From Protonemura montana (taxonomy: Eukaryota > Arthropoda > Insecta > Plecoptera > Nemouridae): a DNA stretch of 64,000 nucleotides. The DNA is taken from assembly GCA_947568835.1 (NCBI GenBank), contig OX387609.1:15697708-15761707 (forward strand), in the 5' to 3' direction. A program made the position numbers and the translations under genes. Below are positions 10,901 to 22,600 of the stretch, piece by piece (within the stretch, counting starts at the first letter, position 1; every line of letters starts with the position of its first letter). A model generated the notes under the pieces. The model saw only the letters and a list, made by a program, of their open reading frames with translations. It searched no databases and had not been told where the DNA came from.

Positions 10901-12706
10901 AAACCGTTCGGTGGTCACCCAACCAATACCTGACCCAGCGCAGTGTTGCTTAACTTCGGTGATCTCACGAGGACCGGTGTTTCCAACACGCCAAACCGTT
11001 CGGTGGTCACCCATCCAATACCTGACCCAGCGCAGTGTTGCTTAACTTCGGTGATCTCACGAGGACCGGTGTTTCCAACACGCCAAACCGTTCGGTGGTC
11101 ACCCAACCAATACCTGACCCAGCGCAGTGTTGCTTAACTTCGGTGATCTCACGAGGACCCGTGTCTCCAACACGCCAAACCGTTCGATGGTCACCCATCC
11201 AATACCTGACCTAGCACAGTGTTGCTTAACTTTGGTGATCTCACGAGGACCGGTGTTTCCAAAACGCCAAACCGTTCGGTGGTCACCCATCCAATACCCG
11301 ACCCAGCGCAGTGTTGCTTAACTTCGGTGATCTCACGAGGACTGGTGTTTCCAACACACCGAACCGTTCGGTGGTCACCCATCCAATACCTGACCCAGCG
11401 CAGTGTTGCTTAACTTCGGTGATCTCACGAGGACCGGTGTTTCCAACACGTCAAACCGTTCGGTGGTCACCCGACACCCATCCAATACCTGATTCAGCGC
11501 AGTGTTGCTTAACTTCGATGCTCTCACGAGGACCGGTGTTTCCAACACGCCAAACCGTTCGGTGGTCACCCATCCAATACCTGACTCAGCGCAGTGTTGC
11601 TTAACTTCGATGCCCTCACGAGGACCGGTGTTAATCAGCAGCAAAATGAAACAAAGAACTACAAATGTGCAAACCGGGGTTCGTCTTCTAGCAGCAAGTA
11701 CGTTCAGAAAGTTGATATTATGATCTCGTATTTGCCTTTAGGTTCAGCTACACCCTGCTGGCCCCGCACGGACTGTACAACCTGCACGTCGAGCAACGCA
11801 CCTGGCAAGCTGCTTGGGAAATTTGTCGAGGCGAAGGTGGTCATCTCTGGGTGGTGGATACGTTTGCAGAAGCCCGAGACGTCAGCCAAGCTTTCCCTCA
11901 TATCACTGATTTCTCGCTCGGAGTCCATCGAATTGCAGGGGACGACGCATTCACCAACGTGTTTGGTAAGCTTTGATCGACGTGCAAGTTTAAGTTGCAA
12001 TTAATAGGTTAGGTGAGGTCTATATCTTATGTTACGTCGCTTCTTATTGGGCTCCCAGTTCAGCTTCCGATGTTTAGGTTAGGTTAGGTTAGGTGCGACA
12101 GACGACCAGATGCGACAGACCAGGTTTAAGTGGGACATCTTTTTGGGACGGTCCAAATAGTCGAGCGGTATTTTCTGTCACAATAGCAACCCTACGATTG
12201 CTGGTATGGGTGATTGTTGTAGAACAATTGCGTAAGTGGACTTTCAAATTATTCAAGTCTGCAGATCTTATATCATTATTGTATGTCTTATTATTAAATT
12301 TTAGCTACCTTTCAACTCTAAGGAGTGGGTACCAGTGATCAATGGCCTTGTGGTGGCTGGCCCCGAACGTAATACCACAGATTGGTAATACTACTAGTAG
12401 TTACCATAGTTATACCATATGTGTATATAGGTACAGGCCAAGGTACAGGCCTACAGACCTACAACCAATCACTGAACTTCATGCAATGTTAGCCATTGAT
12501 TGAATTATTGTCATTTTTCACAAACTTGTTACCCAGGCAAGCCCCTGAACGCTACCGGGTTTGCCCTGTGGGAGACCGGCTTCCCGTTCGGGACATCATC
12601 GACTCGGCCGTACGTAGCCCTGAAGAGTAACAACGGCACGCCCACCTTGTGGACCAACACCGCGTCGGGGTCTCTGTCTTTTGTCTGCGAGCACGCAATC
12701 GCCTAG
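4965..12706 (+). CDS. Secreted C-type lectin with two CTLD domains
   Basis: Five coding exons join in frame: 4965-5117, 6319-6469, 10428-10644, 11742-11965 and 12537-12706 (915 nt, 304 aa). The phases (0,1,2,1) match at each junction; the exon 3 acceptor (CTAG at 10427) is the least certain. Residues 1-17 form a signal peptide (hydrophobic LAPVLLLSLAVVSA, cleavage near AGA/QS). CTLD1 spans exons 1-3 (YFFYKEAKTWAEGMN, YCALEGGHMAV, HIGLHD) and keeps four cysteines. CTLD2 spans exons 4-5 (RTWQAAWEICRGEGGHLWV, FSLGVH, SFVCEH) and keeps only the outer two. Two-domain secreted lectins of this size resemble insect immulectins, which are pattern-recognition proteins of haemolymph. The usual Ca2+/sugar motifs (EPN/QPD and WND) are replaced: FPT and MID in CTLD1, FPF in CTLD2. 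Calcium-dependent sugar binding is therefore doubtful. Introns 2 and 3 carry tandem arrays. Confidence 0.85.
5731..6194 (-). mobile_element. 5'-truncated LINE insertion with target-site duplication
   Basis: This insertion sits in lectin intron 1. The minus strand encodes a decayed LINE tail with NHLPTFIS and TTLKSFLIQN. It is flanked by a direct repeat of about 25 bp, ending CTTTAGCTCTCTCCTATT, at 5705-5730 and 6195-6220, with one or two mismatches. The A-rich end (TTTATTTAATTATTTAAAT on plus) abuts the left copy, as expected for target-primed insertion on the minus strand. Confidence 0.7.
6550..6990 (-). mobile_element. tRNA-like SINE/short element copy
   Basis: On the minus strand a tRNA-like stretch (6660-6727) has a box A-like TAGTTTAATTGGTTAGAGC and a box B GGGGTTCGAGTCCCC. 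On one side it is flanked by a body containing GTGATATAGCGTCACTAG. On the other side is a tail with AATAATAAAATACCC and TTTGCAATTTAAAT. The same architecture recurs at 61500-62000 and 62060-63130. The predicted anticodon loop lacks the expected U33, so this is an element and not a working tRNA gene. Confidence 0.65.
7010..7625 (-). mobile_element. LINE 3' fragment, family shared with 52405-52873
   Basis: The minus strand reads a reverse-transcriptase ORF tail: [20 protein letters not shown], then [20 protein letters not shown]. The A-rich 3' tail appears on plus as TTTATTTATTTATTCATTT near 7010. A shorter duplicate of its upstream part (GGGGAAGAGGTCG, GTGCTTGCTAT) follows at about 7685-7755. 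It lies in lectin intron 2. Confidence 0.65.
7938..8260 (-). mobile_element. LINE 3' fragment, second family
   Basis: The minus strand from about 8248 down to a stop at 8016-8014 reads HVYITRSRQLPTC, MALYQSGLYFKGAKLFKTLP, then FKKRVKVYLMGKEFYNIEEF, a clear LINE ORF2 C-terminus without interruption. The A-rich tail lies at 7938-7975. The 15-bp array starts right behind its 5' break. Confidence 0.7.
8276..9794 (+). repeat. 15-bp tandem array, about 101 copies
   Basis: The unit is GACAGCTTCTAGTAT. Three units are shortened to 12 bp (GACAGCTAGTAT type, near 8565, 8785 and 9235) and four carry GCTGCTAG. Because 15 and 12 are multiples of 3, a single frame (8247-9830) stays open and would encode Met-Thr-Ala-Ser-Ser repeats. 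It has no start context and lies inside lectin intron 2, so I treat it as an array and not a gene. The motif GTGACAGCTAGTATGACAG recurs at similar positions in separate blocks, which shows segmental duplication inside the array. Confidence 0.95.
10085..10222. repeat. Long perfect-stem inverted repeat (hairpin)
   Basis: The left arm (10085-10146) contains TTTAAGAGGTTTGCGGTCCT. The right arm (about 10168-10222) is its near-perfect reverse complement (AGGACCGCAAACCTCTTAAA). They are separated by a loop of roughly 20-25 bases. The arms match over about 55 bp, with one insertion of about 10 nt in the left arm and a few mismatches. It lies in lectin intron 2. It could be a small fold-back element or a transcribed hairpin. 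Confidence 0.75.
10808..11635 (-). repeat. 92-bp array of 5S-rRNA-like SINE head, about 9 copies
   Basis: On the minus strand each unit carries 5S-like parts in the right order: ACACCGGTCCTCGTGAGATC, then GAAGTTAAGCAACACTGCGC (box A region), then TATTGGATGGGTGACC (box C region). The 3' end of 5S rRNA is missing. It fills most of lectin intron 3, with one short deviation near 11470. Confidence 0.9.
12073..12094 (+). repeat. Interstitial TTAGG run
   Basis: Four TTAGG units in a row (the canonical arthropod telomere motif) lie in lectin intron 4. The run is short and probably fortuitous or inherited from a mobile element. Confidence 0.6.
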
Positions 12707-13648
12707 CTCGGCTCAAAGTCGAGTCATTTTCTTCCCGTACCTTATCCTCTCCACATTACCAAAGGGAAGAGAATTAAGAAATGCAACTTACTGAGTTTGA
12801 AGTTGGATGGGATGAACGTGGAGTTGTACAATATACAATGTACAATATATTGTCTACTATGAGAGCAAGACTTGGTTTAACTCTGCATATTTTGCATCCA
12901 GGATCTCCAGCTTTGGTAAGTTGTATTGAGTTCCTTTGTTCCTCTTAACGTTGGTATTCTTGATGCATTGGCTCATGCCCTAGCAACGTATTGTGTCCTT
13001 CTTAAAGCAAATCAAACTTCCCTGTTGTACCTTATCAATGCAGTAAAGACAGTACAAGATGTAAGTTTAGAATAATGCACAGTTGGAAAAGTAAATCAGT
13101 TACCAAATAAATGTTGAGGAAAAATGTGCACGGAGCAAGAGTAAAATGTATTGATTGCAATAATTAGAGTTAACAAATAATTGAGCAAGGAATCAGGAAG
13201 TCAGTTTGGAAGTGGGGGGGGGGGGGGGGGGGAGGTCAGAAGAAAAAGACGAGACCGACTTAACTAGGAATATTGTTCCAACTGAAAGAGTTTGTGTCGG
13301 ACATTGGTAGATCTTAGTTTCTGTGTCAATTTATTACTTTCTTCTTTATTTTGTTGATTGTTGCAAAGAGGTTTTCAGGAGTGTTGTTTAATAACAGAAT
13401 AAAGGTCCAAGTACAAACATAAATTACAATGATTACTGATAGAAATCATATGAGTGCGTACGCAGACAAATACAAACGATGAAAAATTGTAAAGAAAATC
13501 ATTGATACACAAGATCATGATTCCTTCTGGCTCTAAAAAAGGTTTGAATGTGAAGAACACCACTCTTTGTTCATTGTTATCATCTAGACAGAAAAAGCAC
13601 AGGTAAACTTTTTTGATAATCTGCAAAGGTCTCCACCAGCTAGAGCTA
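12707..13648. other. Convergent intergenic spacer
   Basis: Spacer between the 3' ends of the lectin (plus) and the nuclear receptor (minus). It contains a 19-base G run at 13214-13232. No gene is seen. Confidence 0.5.
13214..13232. repeat. G homopolymer, 19 nt
   Basis: An uninterrupted G run. Similar 17-nt C runs sit at 19350-19366 and 21791-21807. All could fold as quadruplexes and are prone to length error in assembly. Confidence 0.9.
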
Positions 13649-16600
13649 CTATATAGTGCTGATCACTTGTTCGATGGAAACGTCGCCAATGATTGGTCGG
13701 AACAGAGCGTCATGAAGACTCGATGCACTCGGGGTCGTCAATATTGGCAGCAGCAGGAGAAGGCGACCGAAACGAATGGTCTGGCTGGTCGTCTGATTGG
13801 TGTACTGGCTCAGCGTTAGTTGACTGCGGTCTTGGCATACATCTAGGTGTCGACGCTCTTCTGTGTTCACCATCAGATCTGGAAAACGACAGATGACTGG
13901 ACAAAATAAAGATATTTTGCACCTTTCGATTGAATAGGAAGGGAAATTATTGAACACTTTGAGAACAGCGTAAGTAATGCATTTCTCGGTTCTAGGATTA
14001 TCTCGTCAAAGTAGCTGAAAGAAGATCGTTATTTCGAGTCAGTAAATTTTCAGTTCAAGATTAGCCGCCAAATTTGCTTGTCGACAAATGGCGGAATCCA
14101 ACTCGGGCTGTCACTCGTGCTGCGAGAACCTTTGAACTTGCTTTGAAATAAATATTGGTAGACCCTTTAATGAAAAATTGAATTATTTTTACTGTTAAGT
14201 AAGAATTTGCTATGGTCCAGTTCTAGCGCGCAAAATCTGGCGATGGATTATAGAATATTGTTCTTTGCAGTGCCGTGAATAAGTTAACCTAAAATAATCT
14301 TAAGGTTCATGTAAGTTTGGTTTTTAAATTTGAAACATGTTTTTAGCCTAAAACTACCCTAACACACATTATGAAATAAACAACGCTGGCTATTTTTTAT
14401 TCATTAACTGTTTCTTGTATTTGGTTTGACATCTTCTTAGGGATTGATCTCTCTTTCAGCTGAAGCTGATTCCACTCAACTGGCCGTCACCATGTTTTTC
14501 ACGGTATACGAGCTTACCCAATGGCTGGGGGTTACACTTTTTGAACTATGGATCCAGGTTGGAGCTCTTACAGCCTCTTCCGTGCTTCTTGCCTTACGGA
14601 TGGAAGGAATCATCGAGTCGTGGACAACTGTATTTATACCGCTCTTCGTAGCAGACGCTCTGAATGCGTACTTCTGTGCAATCGTGTTCATTCGTATGCA
14701 CTTGGAAGGCATGCGTAAAGCATCTTTACTTCGTGCAACCTGGAGTCTGCTACTACTTGCGTTGTTGTTAGTATTCAAACTGCTTCTTTGTCGTAAGCTA
14801 TCTGGGCGTACGTCATTGGAGTTTTCTGAACTGTTATCGCCCGTGTTTGTACTTCTGCAATTAATAGCTGTCCGTGCTTGCCAGATGCACTAGCAGTTGT
14901 ATCAGTGATAGAACATGAACACTACAGTGAGACGGGGACAAAATGTGATAAGTGAAAGTGATGAACCTAGACTTTTGTGAAATTGGTAACATTAAACCAG
15001 GGAGGCTAATGAAATGACAAATGGCTAATGGAAGTCAAGGTCCGTATTCTTGTGCGCCTGTGTCTGTCTCATGGTTTCAAAATCAATTAAAGAGTTTTAA
15101 ACAGGAAATAGTTCAGTCATTACAATAAGGTTTGTTTTACAGAAAAAAAGTTGGTGTAAACAATCATTGGCAGTTAGATCTGTGTGCTGTTCATTGCGGG
15201 AAACGTTTGGACCGGCTGGTTCACGCAAGGGCAGATGCACATGTACACAAATTGCTTAGAATGCAGATCAGCATGTTTCTTGTACTAGTCACCTAGTCTC
15301 TCCAGTGCAATAATTGGGTAAGACTGCTGACAGGGCGTGCAGTATCAGCTGGTTTGTGCAGGAGCGATGATGTGTAGGTGACGTTGCTGCTCAGGTAGGT
15401 CCTGTCAAAACATCAATCAGGGTGAGGCTCGCTGGCAATTATAAGTTGGTGGTTGACTGATAAACCGAGAGTAGCGAAGCGACATCGGAGAGGCAACTCG
15501 CTCACGGGTTCAACTGAGGTTGGGATACCAGGACTTCAGTTTGGGTGGAGCACGGAACTGGATTGTGTAAGAGTTTTAGTGATTGTGTCTATGTTTTGGA
15601 CTTGTACAGTTATTTTCTATTTGACGAATAAACCTCAGACCCCCGAAGCAAAGTGTGAATTACCTGAAAGATTGCTAGGTATCGTCGTGCTTCTCTCTAG
15701 CCAACCACTGGATCAACGTTACAATACTTGCATTTGCATTTCTGAACTGTGTATAGCAGGTTGCCTACATTAGAGTTACCACTTCATAAAAAAAGAGACA
15801 AATTCAAATAAAAAATGCAGTGTCTTTCAAACAACTTGACTCATAACAGCTAAGATGTGAAATGTAATACAATGTGAAGATCTCTTCGACTTAACTTTCA
15901 TTTTGTGTGTTTTGACTTTTAAACAAGCAACTCTGAATAAAACGAGACGAATAAGAGAAGTGACATCACTAAATTCAGTAAAAGGAACCAGGTAATTTTA
16001 AACAACAAAAAAAAGCTTTGAAAGCTTTGAAGTAAACCTAGGCCTGGATATTTTCTTCATTTATCATGGAATGTGTTACATTCGTGTCATATTGCTGCGA
16101 TAGAAAATTAATGTCTATTTTTGGATTGTAGTTTCCACACAAATGTCCGTGGCGTAATTTAATTTATTGTACTTATAACTAGAAACAGTTGAACACAAGA
16201 TCTATCCCACTGATCTATCTATCCACGGCAAATAGTAAAAGATGCAGGTCGCCAAAATAAATACGGCACAACAAATAGAAAGACAGGATCTAGGGTAAAT
16301 TTAGAAAAGAATAGAATCTAGAAACTAAATAAGACCAAAACTTAGAAAAACTTTCTTGCCAGTTTCTAACTGCCTTGACCTCTGCTACAGCCAGGCTATA
16401 GTTATATAATGCTACAGTCTAAACGGGAAAACTGCAAATCAAGTGATTGTAGTTACCTTTGCGGCAAAGCACGATGGCTTGCAGCAGTGCGATCTCGACA
16501 GCGTCCAGTCGCAAAGCTTGACACAAGCAAACAGCTCGACTGAGAGAAACGCCCACAAGACTCGGTTTGTCGTGCCCCGAACGTTGGACCAGAGCAGAGA

Positions 16601-19600
16601 CATCCACCTGCAACATGACATTCCACTTGCAACCAGGCATTCCACTTGCCAGGAATTATACAGGTTAGTTTGGTAGTTACTTCGTGAATCACAGCAAATA
16701 AACCATTCATAGGCCGGTCCTTGGTGCTGTTGGACAGGAGCAGCCAACACAGTGTGTCAAAGTGACAAGGCTAAGCGGTGGCCTGTCCTTGGTGCTGTTG
16801 GACAGGAGCAGCCAACACAGTGTGTCAAAGTGACAAGGCTAAGCGGTGGCCGGTCCTTGGTGCTGTTGGATAGGAGCAGCCAACACAGTGTGTCAAAGTG
16901 ACAAGGCTAAGCGGTGGCCGGTCCTTGGTGCTGTTGGACAGGAGCAGCCAACACAGTGTGTCAAAGTGACAAGGCTAAGCGGTGGCCGGTCCTTGGTGCT
17001 GTTGGACAGGAGCAGCCAACACAGTGTGTCAAAGTGACAAGGCTAAGCGGTGGCCGGTCCTTGGTGCTGTTGGACAGGAGCAGCCAACACAGTGTGTCAA
17101 AGTGACAAGGCTAAACGGTGGCCTGTCCTTGGTGCTGTTGGACAGGAGCAGCCAACACAGTGTGTCAAAGTGACAAGGCTAAACGGTGGCCGGTCCTTGG
17201 TGCTGTTGGACAGGAGCAGCCAACACAGTGTGTCAAAGTGACAAGGCTAAGCGGTGGCCTGTCCTTGGTGCTGTTGGACAGGAGCAGCCAACACAGTGTG
17301 TCAAAGTGACAAGGCTAAGCGGTGGCCGGTCCTTGGTGCTGTTGGATAGGAGCAGCCAACACAGTGTGTCAAAGTGACAAGGCTAAGCGGTGGCCGGTCC
17401 TTGGTGCTGTTGGACAGGAGCAGCCAACACAGTGTGTCAAAGTGACAAGGCTAAGCGGTGGCCGGTCCTTGGTGCTGTTGGACAGGAGCAGCCAACACAG
17501 TGTGTCAAAGTGACAAGGCTAAGCGGTGGCCGGTCCTTGGTGCTGTTGGACAGGAGCAGCCAACACAGTGTGTCAAAGTGACAAGGCTAAACGGTGGCCT
17601 GTCCTTGGTGCTGTTGGACAGGAGCAGCCAACACAGTGTGTCAAAGTGACAAGGCTAAACGGTGGCCGGTCCTTGGTGCTGTTGGACAGGAGCAGCCAAC
17701 ACAGTGTGTCAAAGTGACAAGGCTAAGCGGTGGCCGGTCCTTGGTGCTGTTGGACAGGAGCAGCCAACACAGTGTGTCAAAGGGACAAGGCTAAGCGGTG
17801 GCCGGTCCTTGGTGCTGTTGGACAGGAGCAGCCAACACGTAGTGTACCAAAGGGACAAGGCTGATGGCTTGGTACAGACCGGCCAGTGGGATGCGTGCAG
17901 GACGAACAGTTGACTCCACACGCGTCCTAGAACGCAGTCCTGGCTAGTGCGTGACAGCGCCGCCAGGGTGTCCGTGCGGCGAGCCTGGCGCAAGGTCACC
18001 AGTAAGATCTGTGCTGCCACCTCGTGATGGAATTCACCTGCAACCAAACAAGAAGGCTGTGCTTCTATTCTGTTGAATCGGAAGCCTACAATAAAGGTGT
18101 TATATTTGGTGACAATCATGGACGTCTTTATTGGATGGAGAGAGGTTGGAGGGATGCAAGTTAAGCAACACTGCGCTGGGTCAGGTATTGGATGGGTGAC
18201 CATCATACACATGACCAGTTCTGTTCGGGAGAGAGGTTGGAGGGATGCAAGTTAAGCAACACTGCGCTGGGTCAGGTATTGGATGGGTGACCATCATACA
18301 CATGACCAGTTCTGTTCGGGAGAGAGGTTGGAGGGATGCTTGAGTTAAGCAATACTGCGCTGGGTCAGGTATTGGATGGGTGACCATCATACACATGAAC
18401 AGTTCTGTTCGGGAGAGAGGTTGGAGGGATGCAAGTTAAGCAACACTGCGCTGGGTCAGGTATTGGATGGGTGACCATCATACACATGACCAGTTCTGTT
18501 CGGGAGAGAGGTTGGAGGGATGCTTGAGTTAAGCAATACTGCGCTGGGTCAGGTATTGGATGGGTGACCATCATACACATGACCAGTTCTGTTCGGGAGA
18601 GAGGTTGGAGGGATGAAAGTTAAGCAACACTGCGTTGGGTCAGGTATTGGATGAGTGACCATCATACACATGACCAGTTTTGTTCGAGAGAGAGGTTGGA
18701 GGGATTGAAGTTAAGCAACACTGCGCTGGGTCAGGTATTGGATGGGTGACCATCATACACATGACCAGTTTTGTTCGAGAAAGAGGTTGGAGAGATGAAA
18801 GATAAGCAACTCAAGCTGTAGCTTCGTGTTATTGGCATTCAATTCATGGACCTGCCACCAGGGCGATACTAACTTGTTGCTTGCAACGGACGCAACGGCA
18901 GACTCATGGGCAGGGCCAGGGCCCCGTAGACCCTGTGACCTTGGCCGTTCCGCGGGACCACCCTCCTGACAAGAAGAAACATTGAAACATCAGTCATTTG
19001 TCAGACATCCAATCCATAGCACGTGACATGCAATCCATAGCACGTGACGTCCAATCCATAGCACGTGACGTCCAATCCATAGCACGTTACGTCCAATCCA
19101 TAGCACGTGACGTCCAATCCATAGCACGTGACGTCCAATCCATAGCACGTGACGTCCAATCCATAGCACGTGACGTCCAATCCATAGCACGTGACGTCCA
19201 ATCCATAGCACGTGACGTCCAATCCATAGCACGTGACATGCAATCCATAGCACGTGACGTCCAATCCATAGCACGTGACGTCCAATCCATAGCACGTGTT
19301 TGAATATTTTTGAGACGATTTTTTTTTTAAATTTTAAATGTGGGCTTCTCCCCCCCCCCCCCCCCCTTCTAACGCGCTATTAAGGCGGAGGTGTGGGTAG
19401 AGGCGGTGGAGGGGTTGGTGTGGTTGGAGGGACTGGAGGGACTGGAGGGGGTGACTCACATGAATGGACTGTCTTCTGCATGCTGGACAGTGAGTCTGGT
19501 CTGCGCATGTCCTGCTGTCTGTCTGGAGGCGTCGGCCGCCATCTTGGCGCTCGTCTTACGGGGACCTCGCTCTTCCTGAACAGCTGCAAACAAAACAACC

Positions 19601-22600
19601 TCTGGAGTATCCTGGAGAGAGGTTGGAGGGATAGGAGTTAAGCAACACTGCGCTGGGTCATGTATTGGATGGGTGACCATCATACACATGACCAGTTCTG
19701 TTCGGGAGAGAGGTTGGAGGGATAGAAGTTAATCAACACTGCGCTGGGTCATGTATTGGATGGGTGACCATCATACACATGACCAGTTCTGTTCGGGAGA
19801 GAGGTTGGAGGGATAGAAGTTAAGCAACACTGGGCTGGGTCAGGTATTGGATGGGTGACCATCATACACATGACCAGTTCTGTTCGGTAGAGAGGTTGGA
19901 GGGATGAAATTTAAGCAACACTGCGCTGGGTCAGGTATTGGATGGGTGACCATCATACACATGACCAGTTCTGTTCGGGAGAGAGGTTGGAGGGATGGAA
20001 GTTAAGCAACACTGCGCTGAGTCAGGTATTGGATGGGTGACCATAATACACATGACCAATTCTGTTTGGGAGAGAGGTTGGAGGGATGAAAATTAATCAA
20101 CACTGCGCTGGGTCAGGTTTTGGATGGGTGACCATCATACACATGACCAGTTCTGTTTGGGAGAGAGGTTGGAGGGATGAAAGTTAATCAACACTGTGCT
20201 GGGTCAGGTATTGGATGGGTGACCATCATACACATGACCAGTTCTGTTTGGGAGAGAGGTTGGAGGGATGAAAGTTTAGCATCACTGCTCTGGGTCAGGT
20301 ATTGGATGGGCGACCATCATACACATGACCAGTTCTGTTCGGGAGAGAGGTTGGAGGGATGAAAGTTAAGCAACACTGCGCTGAGTCCGGTATTGGATGG
20401 GTGACCGTCATACACATGACCAGTTCTGTTCGGGAGAGAGGTGGAGGGACGAAAGTTAAGCAACACTGCGCTGTGTCAGGTATTAGATGGGTGACCATCA
20501 TACACATGACCAGTTCTCTTTGGGAGAGAGGTTGGAGGGATGAAATTCCTTAGTAGTGTTCTCTAGTTAAACTCCCTCTCAACAGCATGGCTTTGTGAAG
20601 GAATCCTTCCGTTCGTCCTTCGGAAGGGACGGTCTATTTGGTGCTCCTGACGAGGTATAGTACATACAGGTACCAGTGTTCTCCTCCTCTCTTCTAGGTT
20701 AGGCTAGATTGATCATTATCCTGATCTTACCGATCCGCTTGTTCACCTGTACTTTTAGACAAATGCCACTGGACTGGCTGTCAAAACAGTGCGTCATTCA
20801 ACTGACATTACAAATCAACTTGCTGGCTCACGACCCCGCCCCTTTCCACTCACTTAACAAGCACCCTCCTCTCCCTACCCTGCTAGTCGTGAACTCCTAA
20901 TCGGTAGTTACCCAAGCTGTTAGCGGGAACGTTGGCCGCCACTTGAATTGTGACGTATGACGGTGAATTATTAATGTCCGGTGGTCGGCACTGAATCAAC
21001 GTCAAAAGACACCCGTCGCTTTGTGTGTAGTTCGGACACCTGCACCTAGTGGCGCTGTCAATCACAGGTCTACATTGTCAGGGGTTGGTAAGCCAAGTCA
21101 TTAGTTTCTTGGTTTGCTTCTTTTTAGGCTTTTACAAAATGATAAGATGTGGCAAGCGTTCAACTGTCATTTGGGACTGATCTTTTACTGTTGTCCTGTA
21201 AAAAAACCGGTGTTATTTTTAGCGATTTTTAGCGAAGAAGTGACTTATTTACTGGAATCATCTGACATCTGGAAAGATGTCGGCAGGTTCCGATGAAATA
21301 CCCTGTGCGATAATAAAAAAGGTATTTGGAAAAAAAAAAATTAGTATAATAAATTCAACATTTACGCAACGACTCTTCCCGACTGCTTTGAAAAAATCGG
21401 TTATCAAACCAGTAGACAAGGCAGGAGAAAAAACAGACATGCATAATGCTGATGACATAATGCAGACAATGCTTTAATACCACAAACCTCCTGAGAGGCG
21501 ACAGTTGGCTTTTGGTTCATATACCGAACCCGTTCCTACAGAACGTCTGCAAGGACTTCGATCAGTAGAATTATTATAAACATTTGTCTCGCATTTATTT
21601 GGCCAATCAGAATACATAAGCTTCGAGGTGAGCCAACAGACATCTAGTTTTGTTAATTTCCGTTGAATTCAAAGTGATATTAATGCACTAGCATGCGCTT
21701 GGGACTGTGCGGCTGGTTGGTGCGAGAGTTGGCTCCTAGGCAGCGCTAAAAGAGCAGTCTGTCTCGCTACAGAGATTTTTGAAATTCTCACCCCCCCCCC
21801 CCCCCCCTCCCCCGCGAAAATATAATAATTTAAAACTAATTATCGACAATTTGAAAGTACAACGGCAATAGCTGTGTGTGGCAACTCTTTCTAGCGGAGT
21901 TCTAATTAATACGGGGGGCACAATCGTGCTGAAAGTTAGGTAGCTACTGGCTAAATAAATGCTATATTTAGTTAACTATCGATAATAATAATAAAATGGT
22001 TATAATTATAGTGGCAATAATGGTTAAAAAAGTGGTAGTTGGTAACAGTTGGCCCACTGATAAAGGGTGATGGTAAAACCATTTTCAAAATCATCGTAAA
22101 TCACATGGGAAGGCAAAGTTCAATAAATAGCAATGAAAGTAGTGATAGTAACTATCAAAGTTGATTGAACGCATTAATGAGAACAATATGGTTCAATTGT
22201 AAATTCAACGTTTGGTGCCCATGGAGATGCTGAGATCGCCTGACAGAGCTTCTCAATTCTGCTATCTTATGTTGCCACGGGTATATCATGGCCTAGCATA
22301 GGAGGTTCAATGGTAGATTCAACGTTTGGTAACCATGGAGATGCTGAGATCGCCTGACAGAGCTTCTCAATTCTGCTATCTTATGTTACCACGGGTATAT
22401 CATGGCCTAGCATAGGAGGTTCAATGGTAGATTCAACGTTTGGTGGCCATGGAGATGCTGAGATCGCCTGACACAGCTGCTCAATTCTGCAATCTTATGT
22501 TACCACGGGTATATCATGGCCTAGCATAGGAGGTTCAATGGTAGATTCAACGTTTGGTAGCCATGGAGATACTGAGATCGCCTGACAGAGCTTCTCAATT

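Noticed and set aside
10808..11635. Functional 5S rRNA gene cluster
   Set aside because: Units hold only 5' and middle parts of 5S rRNA, lack the 3' end and spacer/terminator, and are part of a SINE.
15453..15773. 106-codon frame as a gene
   Set aside because: No recognisable domain, no splice or poly(A) context, in the receptor intron.
20883..21065. Cysteine-containing 60-codon minus frame as an extra receptor exon
   Set aside because: Receptor exons already join in phase without it and it resembles no receptor region.
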